From: Flavobacteriaceae bacterium
GTDB taxonomy: Bacteria > Bacteroidota > Bacteroidia > Flavobacteriales > Flavobacteriaceae
NCBI GenBank assembly: GCA_028281065.1
Contig: JANQKN010000028.1
Span: forward strand, 1-40,407
Direction of reading: 5' to 3'
DNA: 40,407 nucleotides
Shown: piece by piece, positions 7,675-15,192 of the stretch
How positions within the stretch are numbered: position 1 is the stretch's first letter
Layout: the number at the start of each line of letters is the position of its first letter
Program-made: the position numbers and the translations under genes
The notes under the pieces: generated by a model
Seen by the model: only the letters and a program-made list of their open reading frames with translations
The model's database searches: none
What the model was told of the DNA's origin: nothing

Positions 7675-7817
7675 TGAAACAACAGGCGTTCTATTACATG
7701 CAAACAATAACAGGAATGGTTATTTCCCATTTCATCCCCTCCACGTATTTTCTAATATGGGTTGCTGTTTCGCTTTATTTGGGTCACCGGTTAAATAAAA
7801 TCAATTATAAGAAATGA
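7674..7817 (+). CDS. Tiny membrane protein (47 aa)
   Basis: The start overlaps the previous stop by one base (TAATG), and the stop overlaps the next start (ATGA at 7814). One hydrophobic segment (roughly residues 22-38, STYFLIWVAVSLYLG) is followed by a basic tail (HRLNKINYKK). The positive-inside pattern places the C-terminus in the cytoplasm. Confidence 0.45.
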   Translation: MKQQAFYYMQTITGMVISHFIPSTYFLIWVAVSLYLGHRLNKINYKK

Positions 7818-7924
7818 GAGAATTTTTTGAGCTTATCAATGAATACCCCTGGACCGCTTTTTTGTTGTGCCTATTCGTGGTCGTGATAGTGGCATTGATA
7901 ACGAAACAGTATGAAAAACTATAA
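7814..7924 (+). CDS. Tiny membrane protein (36 aa)
   Basis: Joined to the preceding gene by an ATGA overlap and overlapping the next start by 14 bases. The product is almost only a membrane span (about residues 12-29, WTAFLLCLFVVVIVALIT) with a short acidic N-terminus and a basic C-terminus. It is the third gene in a chain of four overlapping short genes. Confidence 0.45.
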   Translation: MREFFELINEYPWTAFLLCLFVVVIVALITKQYEKL

Positions 7925-8141
7925 GGATATGACAAGCTTTAAGTATGTAATGAATGATGACCCTGTTTGTCCACACTGTAACAACGAAATATCTGTGGGT
8001 CATGAGGATCTATACCATTTATATGATGAAGACGAAAACCACGAAATAGATTGTCCGTATTGCAAAGAAAGCCTAGCGGTTGAATCTCATTGCAAATGGA
8101 CATTTTCAACTTACAAATCTATTGAAGAAATCAACTATTAA
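7911..8141 (+). CDS. Zinc-ribbon protein (76 aa)
   Basis: Two CxxC pairs, CPHC near residue 20 and CPYC near residue 48, with His-rich acidic sequence between them, suit a compact zinc ribbon. It resembles the gene at 6,737 in outline but not in sequence. It overlaps the preceding tiny membrane-protein gene by 14 bases and closes the accessory module before a 100-base gap. Confidence 0.6.
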   Translation: MKNYKDMTSFKYVMNDDPVCPHCNNEISVGHEDLYHLYDEDENHEIDCPYCKESLAVESHCKWTFSTYKSIEEINY

Positions 8142-8193
8142 AAGGACCATTGAAATTTATTGGGTAGGGATCATTTAAAACAATTATAAATCA

Positions 8194-8229
8194 GAGGGCG
8201 CCCCGCCGTAGGAAGCTATAGGCACCCTC
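8194..8229 (+). promoter_or_regulatory. Possible RNA hairpin in the gap before the outer-membrane protein gene
   Basis: GAGGGCGCC and GGCACCCTC can pair over nine positions with one mismatch around an 18-base loop. The loop itself holds a shorter alternative pairing (GCC with GGC). No T-run follows, so this is not a standard intrinsic terminator. It lies 13 bases before the ATG at 8242 and could affect translation. Role is speculative. Confidence 0.35.
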
Positions 8230-8241
8230 CTAAATCAAGAA

Positions 8242-8811
8242 ATGATTATGAAATCAAAATTAGCAATTTTATTATTGGCAGTACCCCTTTTTGTAAATGC
8301 CCAGGGGTTTTACTTCGGGGGTTCATTCGATGTCAAAATGGCAAAAGAGGGCCCCACGGCCGAAAGTTACCAGCACATCAAAAGTTCGTTCAATTGGGAA
8401 GCCCGTTTGGGATGGGAGATTTACGACAAAGGGGACACCAAGGGATGGCGTACGGGTACGGGTATTGAGAACCACAACGCGATCGATTATACCAAATGGT
8501 ATTTTCATGTGGATAAGATGCTTATTATCAATTCCGTTAACGACAAAGTGACCAAACCCATCAAGCTGTATGCGGGTGGGGAACTGGGTGCGATATGGAG
8601 GACCCCGCCCCCGAACCATTGGAGGAATCACGAAGCATCTTTTACCCTAGGTGTGAATTTTGAAATCCAGTACGAGTTTTCCAAGCACTTTTCCATAGCG
8701 GCCAACTACAATTTCTTTTATGGTGAGGCTGCCATTATCCGGGATGCCACCAAATTTACGGAACGGATACGGGAAGACTTCATGGTAGGGTTTTATTTCA
8801 AGTCAAATTAG
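8242..8811 (+). CDS. Secreted outer-membrane beta-barrel-like protein (189 aa)
   Basis: A clear Sec signal peptide (about the first 20 residues, hydrophobic LAILLLAVPLFV, cleavage after NAQ) precedes alternating hydrophobic strands ending in FMVGFYFKSN. An aromatic residue in the last strand is typical of outer-membrane barrels. The repeated G-x-E-x-x-x-x-Y strand pattern suggests about eight strands. A virus-encoded outer-membrane protein could block superinfection or alter the host surface; this is inference. Two starts are possible, 8242 and 8248; both keep the signal peptide. It is the first gene after the accessory cluster. Confidence 0.6.
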   Translation: MIMKSKLAILLLAVPLFVNAQGFYFGGSFDVKMAKEGPTAESYQHIKSSFNWEARLGWEIYDKGDTKGWRTGTGIENHNAIDYTKWYFHVDKMLIINSVNDKVTKPIKLYAGGELGAIWRTPPPNHWRNHEASFTLGVNFEIQYEFSKHFSIAANYNFFYGEAAIIRDATKFTERIREDFMVGFYFKSN

Positions 8812-8816
8812 GTGGG

Positions 8817-9245
8817 ATGAAAAGAATAGACTGGAATATGGTGTTGATTTTGTCCTGCTTTATGGTCGTGGCAACGGTAATATTTGATCTTGTCGAATAC
8901 CAACAGATCCGTTGGGGGGACTTAATCGTAGCTGCCCTATTCACTCCCGCCCTTGTTCTTATAATGATCCCCTTTACGAAAAACACAAAGAAGAAAACAG
9001 GCGTAAACAATAAAAACAGAAACATGAAAACATTGCAATACCTATCATTTGAAGCGGTGCAGTATTATGCCCTTTATTTTAAATCGAATTACCAACATGC
9101 CCATTGGAACAAGTTTGCAGAATGGGTTTCCCGTTTTGAAAATGTCAGTAAACTGACCGATGGGAACTTTGAAATAATCTACAAAAACAGGAGCCGTGAG
9201 GTTTACGGGGATTTGATACCCTGGGACTATTTCAAGAAGCAGTAA
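8817..9245 (+). CDS. Two-pass membrane protein with C-terminal soluble domain (142 aa)
   Basis: Two hydrophobic segments (about residues 8-24 and 36-53) are joined by a short loop and followed by a Lys/Asn-rich linker and a soluble domain of about 75 residues with many aromatic residues (YYALYFKSNYQHAHW). An internal ATG at 9024 begins the soluble domain, so a shorter product is conceivable. The gene ends just before a strong terminator. No family recognised. Confidence 0.5.
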   Translation: MKRIDWNMVLILSCFMVVATVIFDLVEYQQIRWGDLIVAALFTPALVLIMIPFTKNTKKKTGVNNKNRNMKTLQYLSFEAVQYYALYFKSNYQHAHWNKFAEWVSRFENVSKLTDGNFEIIYKNRSREVYGDLIPWDYFKKQ

Positions 9246-9273
9246 CAATTGGTATTTTATTGAATATCACCAA

Positions 9274-9307
9274 AAAAAGGGGAGGGTAAGTAAAGCCCTC
9301 CCTTTTT
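9274..9307 (+). terminator. Intrinsic terminator after the accessory module
   Basis: A GGGAGGG arm (9280-9286) pairs with CCCTCCC (9296-9302) and is followed by five T. Flanking A and T runs extend the stem. It ends transcription of the left-hand gene string before the long late-module gap. Confidence 0.8.
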
Positions 9308-9472
9308 CATTCCCAAGAAAAAAGGCTAAAACAGGCAAAAACTTCCAAAAAGTGGAAAATAATGCAAAAAACACCCCAAAAGACCCAAAACCGAACGGGG
9401 GTTTTGCTTTCCATAAGAAATTTGTTTCAACAAGTAGGAATACAAGATCATTGACAGCATGAAAAAGTTCTA
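9308..9472 (+). promoter_or_regulatory. Leader region of the late module
   Basis: This 165-base stretch between the terminator and the transglutaminase-like gene has no plausible gene. It is A-rich and holds two small hairpins: one near 9342-9357 (TTCCA / TGGAA) and one at 9386-9406 (CAAAACC / GGTTTTG with a seven-base loop). At 9450-9458 it carries ATTGACAGC, a nonamer also found in the rRNA leader of this window (39922-39930). No clear TAnnTTTG promoter element is visible. It is the natural place for a late promoter or an antitermination site. Confidence 0.4.
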
Positions 9473-11110
9473 ATGGATTTCAGACCCGCATTACTTACCG
9501 GAAACCAATTTAACCAGTTCATCCCCAAGAGCAATTGTCAAAGGACAGATTTAGGGAGCGGCGATACGTTTTTCACGGTTTCAAGTATGCGTGAATGGGT
9601 CAAGAAATACCATTCCCAAGCAAAGAGGATCGCGCCCATATTAAAAGGCGCAACGGTGGAAAAGACAGTGGAAAACATCCATTCGTTTTTATACCAGCTC
9701 TTGGCTTACAAAGCAGATGGCCCATTGCAGGTTATCAAGTCCCCGGCCTGTGCGTGGAGTACAAGGGACCAGGGGACCGACTGTAAAACATTCAGTGTGT
9801 TTGCAAGTGCCATTCTATCCGAGTTGAGGATAAACCATGCCATTAGACAGGTTAAACAGCCCACTTTTCACCCGGACCTTTGGACCCATGTTTATGTGGT
9901 GGTCCCAAAAAACCAGAATTCGAAAAGGATCGGAAAAGACTATTTCGTGCTCGATGGAACAAAAATGATCAACACAGAGGTTTCGTATTCCGAAAAAAAC
10001 GATGAATTTATGGATTTACAGCACATAGGCTTAGCATGTGCCTCCACAACGGGGGTAACACCAGGTATCATACCGCACCACAAACGGAGGCCGGTATTGC
10101 CCAAACCCCACATGAAAAATTGCTATAGGCAATTTATGGGGTACTTGAATATGTTGTATTCACAGGGGTTACCCGCGGAATATGTGCAGAAAATCAAACA
10201 CGTTTTGGACAGTGAATTGGCCAAGGGTAAGGACCCGGTTATCGAATTGTCCGAAAACGGAATAGGTGTTGAGGGGAAACGCTTTATGTTCCCTGTGGGA
10301 CTTATGGGTCCCGGTGCCGTTGTATTCAAGAAAAAAGTGGGTGATTTCCTGAAAAACGCAGGGAAAAAAGTCATCCAGAAAATAGGGGCCTGGGTTAAGT
10401 TGATCTTTTCAAAAATCATTGGGTTCTTCCAATGTATCGGCTCGTCCACCAACCCCAAAAAATCCGAGGAATTGATAAAGGTAATCGCTGCCAATTTCTG
10501 GGAACGCCCATTGCGCCAGATGGAAAGGGTGGATTCCCTAAATACGGCGGAATTGGCAAGGAGGCTATCCAAAGCCAGTAAGGACCTTGCCGTAATGGAA
10601 GCCTATTTCCGTTTCCACGCCGACGAAAGCCGGGAATGCGGAAGGAAAGCCAACACGGCCACTGCCAATTTCGTACAGAAATTGGAAGACCAGATGGTAG
10701 CCATGTTGAATGCCATGAAGGAATTCTATGTGATTACCCCAAAAAGGGTCCCCGTCGTTGCAAGTAGGGAAGAAAACCATGCGGGTAACATTACCCACCA
10801 TTGGAAGGGAAAAACGATCACGACACATTACAACCAATATACGATGAGGGTTAAACCGGGAGCGATCCCACCAGACAACCCCATCCCGTCCGGCACTACA
10901 AAACCGGGTACCGACCCAGTGCCGAAACCAAAACCAACACCCCCAAAACCAAGGCCCACAAAGCCAGCACCCAATCCAACACCAACAAAGCCAGCTCCAA
11001 GACCGGCACCACGGCCTTTGCCAAGGACACAGCCGGATAACAAAAAAGCCGGTGTAGGTGTATTGCCCATTGCTTTGATAGCCGGTGTTGCATTGAAAGC
11101 ACTTTTATAA
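9473..11110 (+). CDS. Transglutaminase-like protein with Pro-rich linker and C-terminal membrane anchor (545 aa)
   Basis: The N-terminal 200 residues fit the transglutaminase-like/papain-type fold, with a probable Cys104 (GTDCKTF), His139 (LWTHVYVVV) and Asp161 (YFVLDGT) triad in the right order. Enzymes of this fold cross-link or cleave peptides. The middle (about 280-470) is amphipathic and helical, including a basic membrane-like stretch near 295-325 (KKVIQKIGAWVKLIFSKIIGF). Residues of about 470-525 form a Pro/Lys/Thr-rich linker, and the last 18 (GVLPIALIAGVALKALL) are a membrane anchor. The protein may process virion proteins or peptidoglycan. It is the first gene of the late module. 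No signal peptide is present. Confidence 0.7.
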   Translation: MDFRPALLTGNQFNQFIPKSNCQRTDLGSGDTFFTVSSMREWVKKYHSQAKRIAPILKGATVEKTVENIHSFLYQLLAYKADGPLQVIKSPACAWSTRDQGTDCKTFSVFASAILSELRINHAIRQVKQPTFHPDLWTHVYVVVPKNQNSKRIGKDYFVLDGTKMINTEVSYSEKNDEFMDLQHIGLACASTTGVTPGIIPHHKRRPVLPKPHMKNCYRQFMGYLNMLYSQGLPAEYVQKIKHVLDSELAKGKDPVIELSENGIGVEGKRFMFPVGLMGPGAVVFKKKVGDFLKNAGKKVIQKIGAWVKLIFSKIIGFFQCIGSSTNPKKSEELIKVIAANFWERPLRQMERVDSLNTAELARRLSKASKDLAVMEAYFRFHADESRECGRKANTATANFVQKLEDQMVAMLNAMKEFYVITPKRVPVVASREENHAGNITHHWKGKTITTHYNQYTMRVKPGAIPPDNPIPSGTTKPGTDPVPKPKPTPPKPRPTKPAPNPTPTKPAPRPAPRPLPRTQPDNKKAGVGVLPIALIAGVALKALL

Positions 11111-11121
11111 AAAAACAAGAT

Positions 11122-11289
11122 ATGTCATTTTACCCAACCCGTTTGAATATGCTTCGCAAGGCCGCGCCTCCCCCAAAAAAAGGGGGTGGTTTTGGCCCTT
11201 CCACCAAGGAAATCATGCTTGGTGCAGGTGCCGCGTTGGCCGCAGTATTATTGATTAAAAAAGGAAAAAACAAACCAAAGGATGCCTAA
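11122..11289 (+). CDS. Tiny tail-anchored membrane protein (55 aa)
   Basis: ATG at 11122, 11 bases after the preceding stop; its stop overlaps the next gene's start. A basic, Pro/Gly-rich N-terminal half (RKAAPPPKKGGGFG) leads to one membrane segment (EIMLGAGAALAAVLLI) and a lysine-rich end. The same plan, a Pro-rich part then a terminal anchor, is seen in its larger neighbours. Confidence 0.6.
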   Translation: MSFYPTRLNMLRKAAPPPKKGGGFGPSTKEIMLGAGAALAAVLLIKKGKNKPKDA

Positions 11290-12217
11290 GAAAAATTTCT
11301 ATTTCGGAATCGGAAAAGCGGTTGCAGACATCGTAATGGCTGTAAACAAGCCTTTAGGGACATTGGTCCTTAATTGGGTAAATGCCAACCTAACGGATGT
11401 TTCCCAGTTTGTTACGGGTTCAATTTTCAGTTCTTCCGAGGTTGAAAAATACATGGTGGACTGGACCGGTAAGGTTTTGTTGCCCTGGGTAAAGAAACTG
11501 GCCATTACGAGATTGGATGTTTCCCCTTCGGGATATATGAAATTCAATGAATTGATGGAAGATCTTTCCGTGGCGAACAACTACTTTTCCACCAAAACCG
11601 CTTCCACGATAAAGGGTTTTAAACCTATCCAGGCACAAGAGATAAACAGGCACAAGGCCAAAGCCATTGAGTTGGTGGGTAGGGCCATTTATGTTTCCTA
11701 TTTCGGATTGTTGGAGAAAAAAATCCCGGGTACATTTTTCAGGGGAACCAAAACCATTAATGCCAAACAGTATACCGGTTATCCATTGGAAAAATACCTA
11801 TGGAAGGGTAATCCGGAAATAGTTATAAATACCATAGCATCCAAACAGACAAAGTCATCGGCTACCAGCAAAAGGGGGCAACTGCCCCATGCGGGTATAC
11901 CCATAGATCCATTTCCCCACGGGGATATACCGCCGGACCCATCGGGTACAGGGGGCGTTAAGCCACCCAAAACAATCCCAAAGGGACCGCCGGTATTAAA
12001 AAAGACACATCCTATAAGGCCATTACCCCCTAAAAAGGATGGTGGTACGGAATTGGAAACGGGCTACGAAACCCCACCCTTTGATCCAGGCACAACGGAA
12101 AATGGGAACGAAAAAGGGAATGGGGAGGATAGACCAAAAAAGAAAAAACTGTTTACCCTTAAAAATGGATTGATCGCCTTTGGGGTCATTGCACTGGGAA
12201 AGAAACTGTTAAGCTAG
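11282..12217 (+). CDS. Virion-type protein with Pro-rich linker and C-terminal membrane anchor (311 aa)
   Basis: Begins inside the end of the 55-aa gene. The first 190 residues are mostly helical, with hydrophobic stretches at the N-terminus (GKAVADIVMAVNKPLGTLVLNW). Residues of about 195-285 are a Pro/Gly/Lys-rich linker, and the end (FTLKNGLIAFGVIALGKKLL) is a membrane span with a short basic tail. No homologous family is known to me. Architecture and position suggest a structural protein anchored in a virion or host membrane. Confidence 0.55.
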   Translation: MPKKNFYFGIGKAVADIVMAVNKPLGTLVLNWVNANLTDVSQFVTGSIFSSSEVEKYMVDWTGKVLLPWVKKLAITRLDVSPSGYMKFNELMEDLSVANNYFSTKTASTIKGFKPIQAQEINRHKAKAIELVGRAIYVSYFGLLEKKIPGTFFRGTKTINAKQYTGYPLEKYLWKGNPEIVINTIASKQTKSSATSKRGQLPHAGIPIDPFPHGDIPPDPSGTGGVKPPKTIPKGPPVLKKTHPIRPLPPKKDGGTELETGYETPPFDPGTTENGNEKGNGEDRPKKKKLFTLKNGLIAFGVIALGKKLLS

Positions 12218-12241
12218 TAATTAATTAAAAACCGATAATAC

Positions 12242-12757
12242 ATGAAAACTCAAAAAGTAACCCAAGAAAGGGTAAAAGACACTGCAATTAAAGTGTTGGG
12301 ACTCGTGGGCGGCTTTATGTTAGGCGGCGCATTCAGCGCGGTCGTGCCGTCTGAGAGTAGAACGATTGCAAGGATTGGAATCGCTGGGGGTGGTGCCATT
12401 GCACATACCACAGTAAAAGACGATGGTGGACTGGGAACCATACTGAAATATGCAGGTATGGGAGCTGGGGCGCGGGAAGTCTACGGCCTGGTAACGGACC
12501 AATTGCAGAAAAACGCAGATCCGATTGGTGCCGATGCCAATGTAATGGAAAGGGCCTATTACGGTGCCATTGGTTTGGCCTGTCCGTGCGATGATGATTT
12601 TGTGGATGAAGGGTACGCAGATGCGGACTTTGAAAACTACCACTTTACCGATAATGAATTCCTATTGGATGGTGGGCAGTTTAACCCTTCTGGGCTGCAG
12701 ATGCCGGGTATGGAATTCGACAACGTTTTCTATGACGAAACCCCTTCAATGATTTAA
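12242..12757 (+). CDS. Glycine-rich membrane protein with acidic tail (171 aa)
   Basis: Two or three glycine-rich hydrophobic segments (about residues 18-37, 43-60 and 68-80; GLVGGFMLGGAFSAVV is typical) look like small-residue transmembrane helices packed together. From about residue 115 the protein is strongly acidic (DDDFVDEGYADADFENYHF). It directly precedes the capsid candidate, so a minor virion membrane protein is plausible. No family recognised. Confidence 0.5.
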   Translation: MKTQKVTQERVKDTAIKVLGLVGGFMLGGAFSAVVPSESRTIARIGIAGGGAIAHTTVKDDGGLGTILKYAGMGAGAREVYGLVTDQLQKNADPIGADANVMERAYYGAIGLACPCDDDFVDEGYADADFENYHFTDNEFLLDGGQFNPSGLQMPGMEFDNVFYDETPSMI

Positions 12758-12797
12758 ACCAAAAGTAAAAACAGATTTTAACACAAAAAATACAACG

Positions 12798-13394
12798 ATG
12801 AGCAATTTAAATAAATTCGAAAAGGCCAAGGATTATTTGGCAGAGATTATTGGCAATCTTTCACAGGAACTTCAAATCCTGTATAGTGAAGACAATTTAA
12901 CCTTGGAACCTCACACTTTATTGGTTCGAAAGGACATAAAGGGAGCCAGTTCAAGGTATCAGTTGATTGACAGCAATACGAAAAAGTCCGATGGTATTTC
13001 CACCTTGGATGGAAATAAATTCGATACCGGTAATGCTTTCATCTTTGATGGGGTAGCAACTGCTTTTAAACAGGGTGACGATGGGAACAATCTAGGTGAG
13101 TTGGCTTATGATGCTGCGTTCCCAAATGCTTTGAGGGGAGCTTTTCTGGTCATCACCCAAAATGGGAGGAAAGTACTTGATATCCCAGTAGCAGATTGTT
13201 ATGTAAAAGGAACGCCTCAGGCCCCTTATGAGCAATATATACAATTCCCCCGTTTTCTGCATGTTGCCGATTATGTGAATTTTGAAATGATGCTTCATTT
13301 CCCAGAAGGCGGTGGCGGTATCCCTGTTACAGCAGGGAAGATCGAAGGGTTTGAACTAAGGGCGCAAGGTATGTTAACCGTAAGAAGAAAGTAA
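12798..13394 (+). CDS. Candidate capsid protein, jelly-roll-like (198 aa)
   Basis: A short N-terminal helix (about residues 4-30) is followed by a beta-rich domain. The strand series FIFDGVATAF, LRGAFLVITQNGRKVLDIPV, QYIQFPRFLHV, VNFEMMLHFPEG and GFELRAQGMLTVRR resembles viral jelly-roll coat proteins, but I recognise no specific family. The gene stands alone behind a 40-base gap and is followed directly by a strong terminator at 13426, as expected for an abundant structural protein. Length is near that of small single-jelly-roll coat proteins (about 170 residues or more). Assignment is inference from context and strand pattern; fold prediction would test it. Medium to low confidence in function, high confidence in the gene. 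Confidence 0.5.
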   Translation: MSNLNKFEKAKDYLAEIIGNLSQELQILYSEDNLTLEPHTLLVRKDIKGASSRYQLIDSNTKKSDGISTLDGNKFDTGNAFIFDGVATAFKQGDDGNNLGELAYDAAFPNALRGAFLVITQNGRKVLDIPVADCYVKGTPQAPYEQYIQFPRFLHVADYVNFEMMLHFPEGGGGIPVTAGKIEGFELRAQGMLTVRRK

Positions 13395-13425
13395 TTTTTT
13401 TCATATTAAATTTTAGTTAGTTAGT

Positions 13426-13461
13426 AAAAAGCCTTGCCTGTTCTGAGGCGGGGCTTTTTTT
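13426..13461 (+). terminator. Intrinsic terminator behind the capsid candidate
   Basis: An A-run leads into GCCTTGCC (13431-13438), which pairs with GGCGGGGC (13447-13454) including two G-T pairs, followed by seven T. Its place inside the late module, directly after one gene, would raise the relative transcript level of the upstream gene. Confidence 0.8.
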
Positions 13462-13481
13462 AATCCATAAAAAGTTACAAG

Positions 13482-13835
13482 ATGAAAGCAATAAACAGGA
13501 CTGCTACCCTCACTATAGCCGTTGGGAACACAGCAGGGAAAGCAACCATAGATGATATACCAAGGGGTTCCCAGTTCTTTGTGGGGGCTATAGCAAAACC
13601 AGCACCGGATCAGCTTGTGCGGTTGGGGATTTGGGAAAACGGACAGAGGTTACAAGATGCTATTGATATTTCGTGGTATGACGGTAAACAGGGTTCTTTT
13701 TCACAAAGGGCTCTTGAACTTGATTATGGCGGGGGTACGAAATTGGAATTCCAAGCCAACACCGATACCGCTATTGCGGGAAGTGACCTGCAGATAGAGA
13801 TCGTGATCCAAGGATGGGTTGACAAAAACTGTTAA
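13482..13835 (+). CDS. Small beta-rich protein, second structural candidate (117 aa)
   Basis: Nearly all beta strands: TATLTIAVG, QFFVGAIA, QLVRLGIWENGQRL, ALELDYGGGTKLEFQAN and LQIEIVIQGWV. It has no helix-rich part, no Cys pair and no signal peptide. The strand order resembles a compact beta sandwich such as a single jelly roll. Position directly behind the capsid candidate and its terminator suggests a second coat or vertex protein. No family recognised; function is inferred. Confidence 0.5.
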   Translation: MKAINRTATLTIAVGNTAGKATIDDIPRGSQFFVGAIAKPAPDQLVRLGIWENGQRLQDAIDISWYDGKQGSFSQRALELDYGGGTKLEFQANTDTAIAGSDLQIEIVIQGWVDKNC

Positions 13836-13844
13836 TCGTTTCGG

Positions 13845-14150
13845 ATGAGTGATATCAAGGACATATTCGGTGGGGTTACGGCAAGGCTGGGGTTTACAAC
13901 GATTACCTCCACGAATAGGCAATTCAAAATCGACGGTTGGATAAACCCAACATTTACCAACCTGGGGGAAAGCCCCGTGGAAATAAACGGGGTGATCTAT
14001 AACCAAAACGAAACCTATGATGCCAGTGTTGGGGATTTCCCCGTGGTGGATACCATCCGTATTGTCTTTGCGCCGGCTTCCCTCGATCAAAAACAGAGGC
14101 TCATTGCCAATTATGGCGTATTAGTGAAAGAAAACCAAGACAGTTGTTAA
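13845..14150 (+). CDS. Small beta-rich protein, possible vertex or spike component (101 aa)
   Basis: Starts 10 bases after the preceding gene. Residues 25-85 look like an immunoglobulin-like or short beta-sandwich domain (IDGWINPTFTNLGESPVEINGVIYN, then DTIRIVFAP). An N-T-G/E-S-x-V-x-I-N-G turn like this occurs in several phage head-decoration and spike proteins, but I cannot assign a family. Its stop overlaps the next ATG (TAATG at 14148-14152). Confidence 0.45.
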   Translation: MSDIKDIFGGVTARLGFTTITSTNRQFKIDGWINPTFTNLGESPVEINGVIYNQNETYDASVGDFPVVDTIRIVFAPASLDQKQRLIANYGVLVKENQDSC

Positions 14151-15013
14151 TGAAACCGGATATCAATTCATATCGATCGTGGCTGGATGAGAAACGTATC
14201 AACCTGGTACAGGTATACGATGATTGCGCAAAGCCCATAAACAATGCCAAGTTCAGTGCAGCGGATATACAGGAAAAATTCGGGGGCCATTTCATGGCAA
14301 TGCTCGAATTCATCAAGACTAAGTATCCGCATTTAAGTAAAATCTATCTGCAGAAGTTGCAGCGACACGGGACGGCCTATAAAAACAGGGAGGATTTGGT
14401 CCCCTTTAACCTTATCGACAAAAGGGCCACAGGGGAACCCAGTCTGCCCAACCCCACTACGGCAAAGCCCATTAACAGGGTTGAAGTATCACAGGTCATA
14501 CCCCCGCAACCACCCCAAGTAACCTATCCGAACCACAACGGGCATGGTATTGGACTCATGGGGGCTATGGGTTTGAGCATGCCGGATATCATGGAAATGC
14601 ATACGGCAAAATCCCAAATGCCCGAATTGAAATCCAGGGTAGACCGACTGGAAGAAGACAAAAGGAAACTGGAGGAAGAAGTAAAACGGTTGGAACGGGA
14701 GAACTTGAAATACGAATTGGGGGTAGAGGGACGGCCTTCTTCGATTGAAAAGTTGATTGATAGCATTTCTGATCCCGACACACTGGAAACTCTGATTTCG
14801 GCAATCAAGAATAAACAAGAAACCGCACCTGGACTTGGAGAACCCCAAACGAACAGTAAAACGAAGGATGCACTTATAAAAGTGATTACCAAAGAATCGG
14901 TAACAGACGAAATCGCCACCTATGGATATAACGTGATAAAGCTTTTATGCAAAGGGGACAAAGCATTGGCGAAACTAATTCATAACCACATTAACAACAA
15001 TACTGATGCCTAG
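14150..15013 (+). CDS. Coiled-coil protein, probably structural (287 aa)
   Basis: The ATG at 14150 overlaps the previous stop by one base. An N-terminal helical domain of about 85 residues is followed by a Pro-rich stretch, then a predicted coiled coil of about 45 residues (SRVDRLEEDKRKLEEEVKRLE) and a helical end rich in Asn at the last residues. No enzymatic motif is present. Scaffolding or minor virion roles are possible. No family recognised. Confidence 0.5.
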   Translation: MKPDINSYRSWLDEKRINLVQVYDDCAKPINNAKFSAADIQEKFGGHFMAMLEFIKTKYPHLSKIYLQKLQRHGTAYKNREDLVPFNLIDKRATGEPSLPNPTTAKPINRVEVSQVIPPQPPQVTYPNHNGHGIGLMGAMGLSMPDIMEMHTAKSQMPELKSRVDRLEEDKRKLEEEVKRLERENLKYELGVEGRPSSIEKLIDSISDPDTLETLISAIKNKQETAPGLGEPQTNSKTKDALIKVITKESVTDEIATYGYNVIKLLCKGDKALAKLIHNHINNNTDA

Positions 15014-15191
15014 AACACTTGAAATAAAGGCCAGCAACCCAATAACGGAGGATCAACGCTACGAAGCCTTAAAAAAGATCAATTCCCTAAGTGATTTGGA
15101 ATTGGAAAGGCTTTCCCAATTGGCAGATAGCGCAAAAGCAAGAAAGTACCTAACAAGCAAATGGAATATGCTTAAAAAATTCGTATTGTAA
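15006..15191 (+). CDS. Hypothetical helical protein (61 aa)
   Basis: Overlaps the end of the coiled-coil protein gene by eight bases and ends one base before the next start. The product is helical and charged (YEALKKINSLSDLELERLSQLADSAKARKYL in outline). The tight spacing on both sides supports it as a real gene. No family recognised. Confidence 0.5.
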   Translation: MPRTLEIKASNPITEDQRYEALKKINSLSDLELERLSQLADSAKARKYLTSKWNMLKKFVL

Positions 15192-15192
15192 G

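Noticed and set aside
10870-11050. Pro/Lys/Thr repeats as a DNA repeat array or CRISPR
   Set aside because: The repetition is low-complexity protein coding (PKP/PTP-like units) with irregular spacing. I saw no CRISPR array anywhere in the window.
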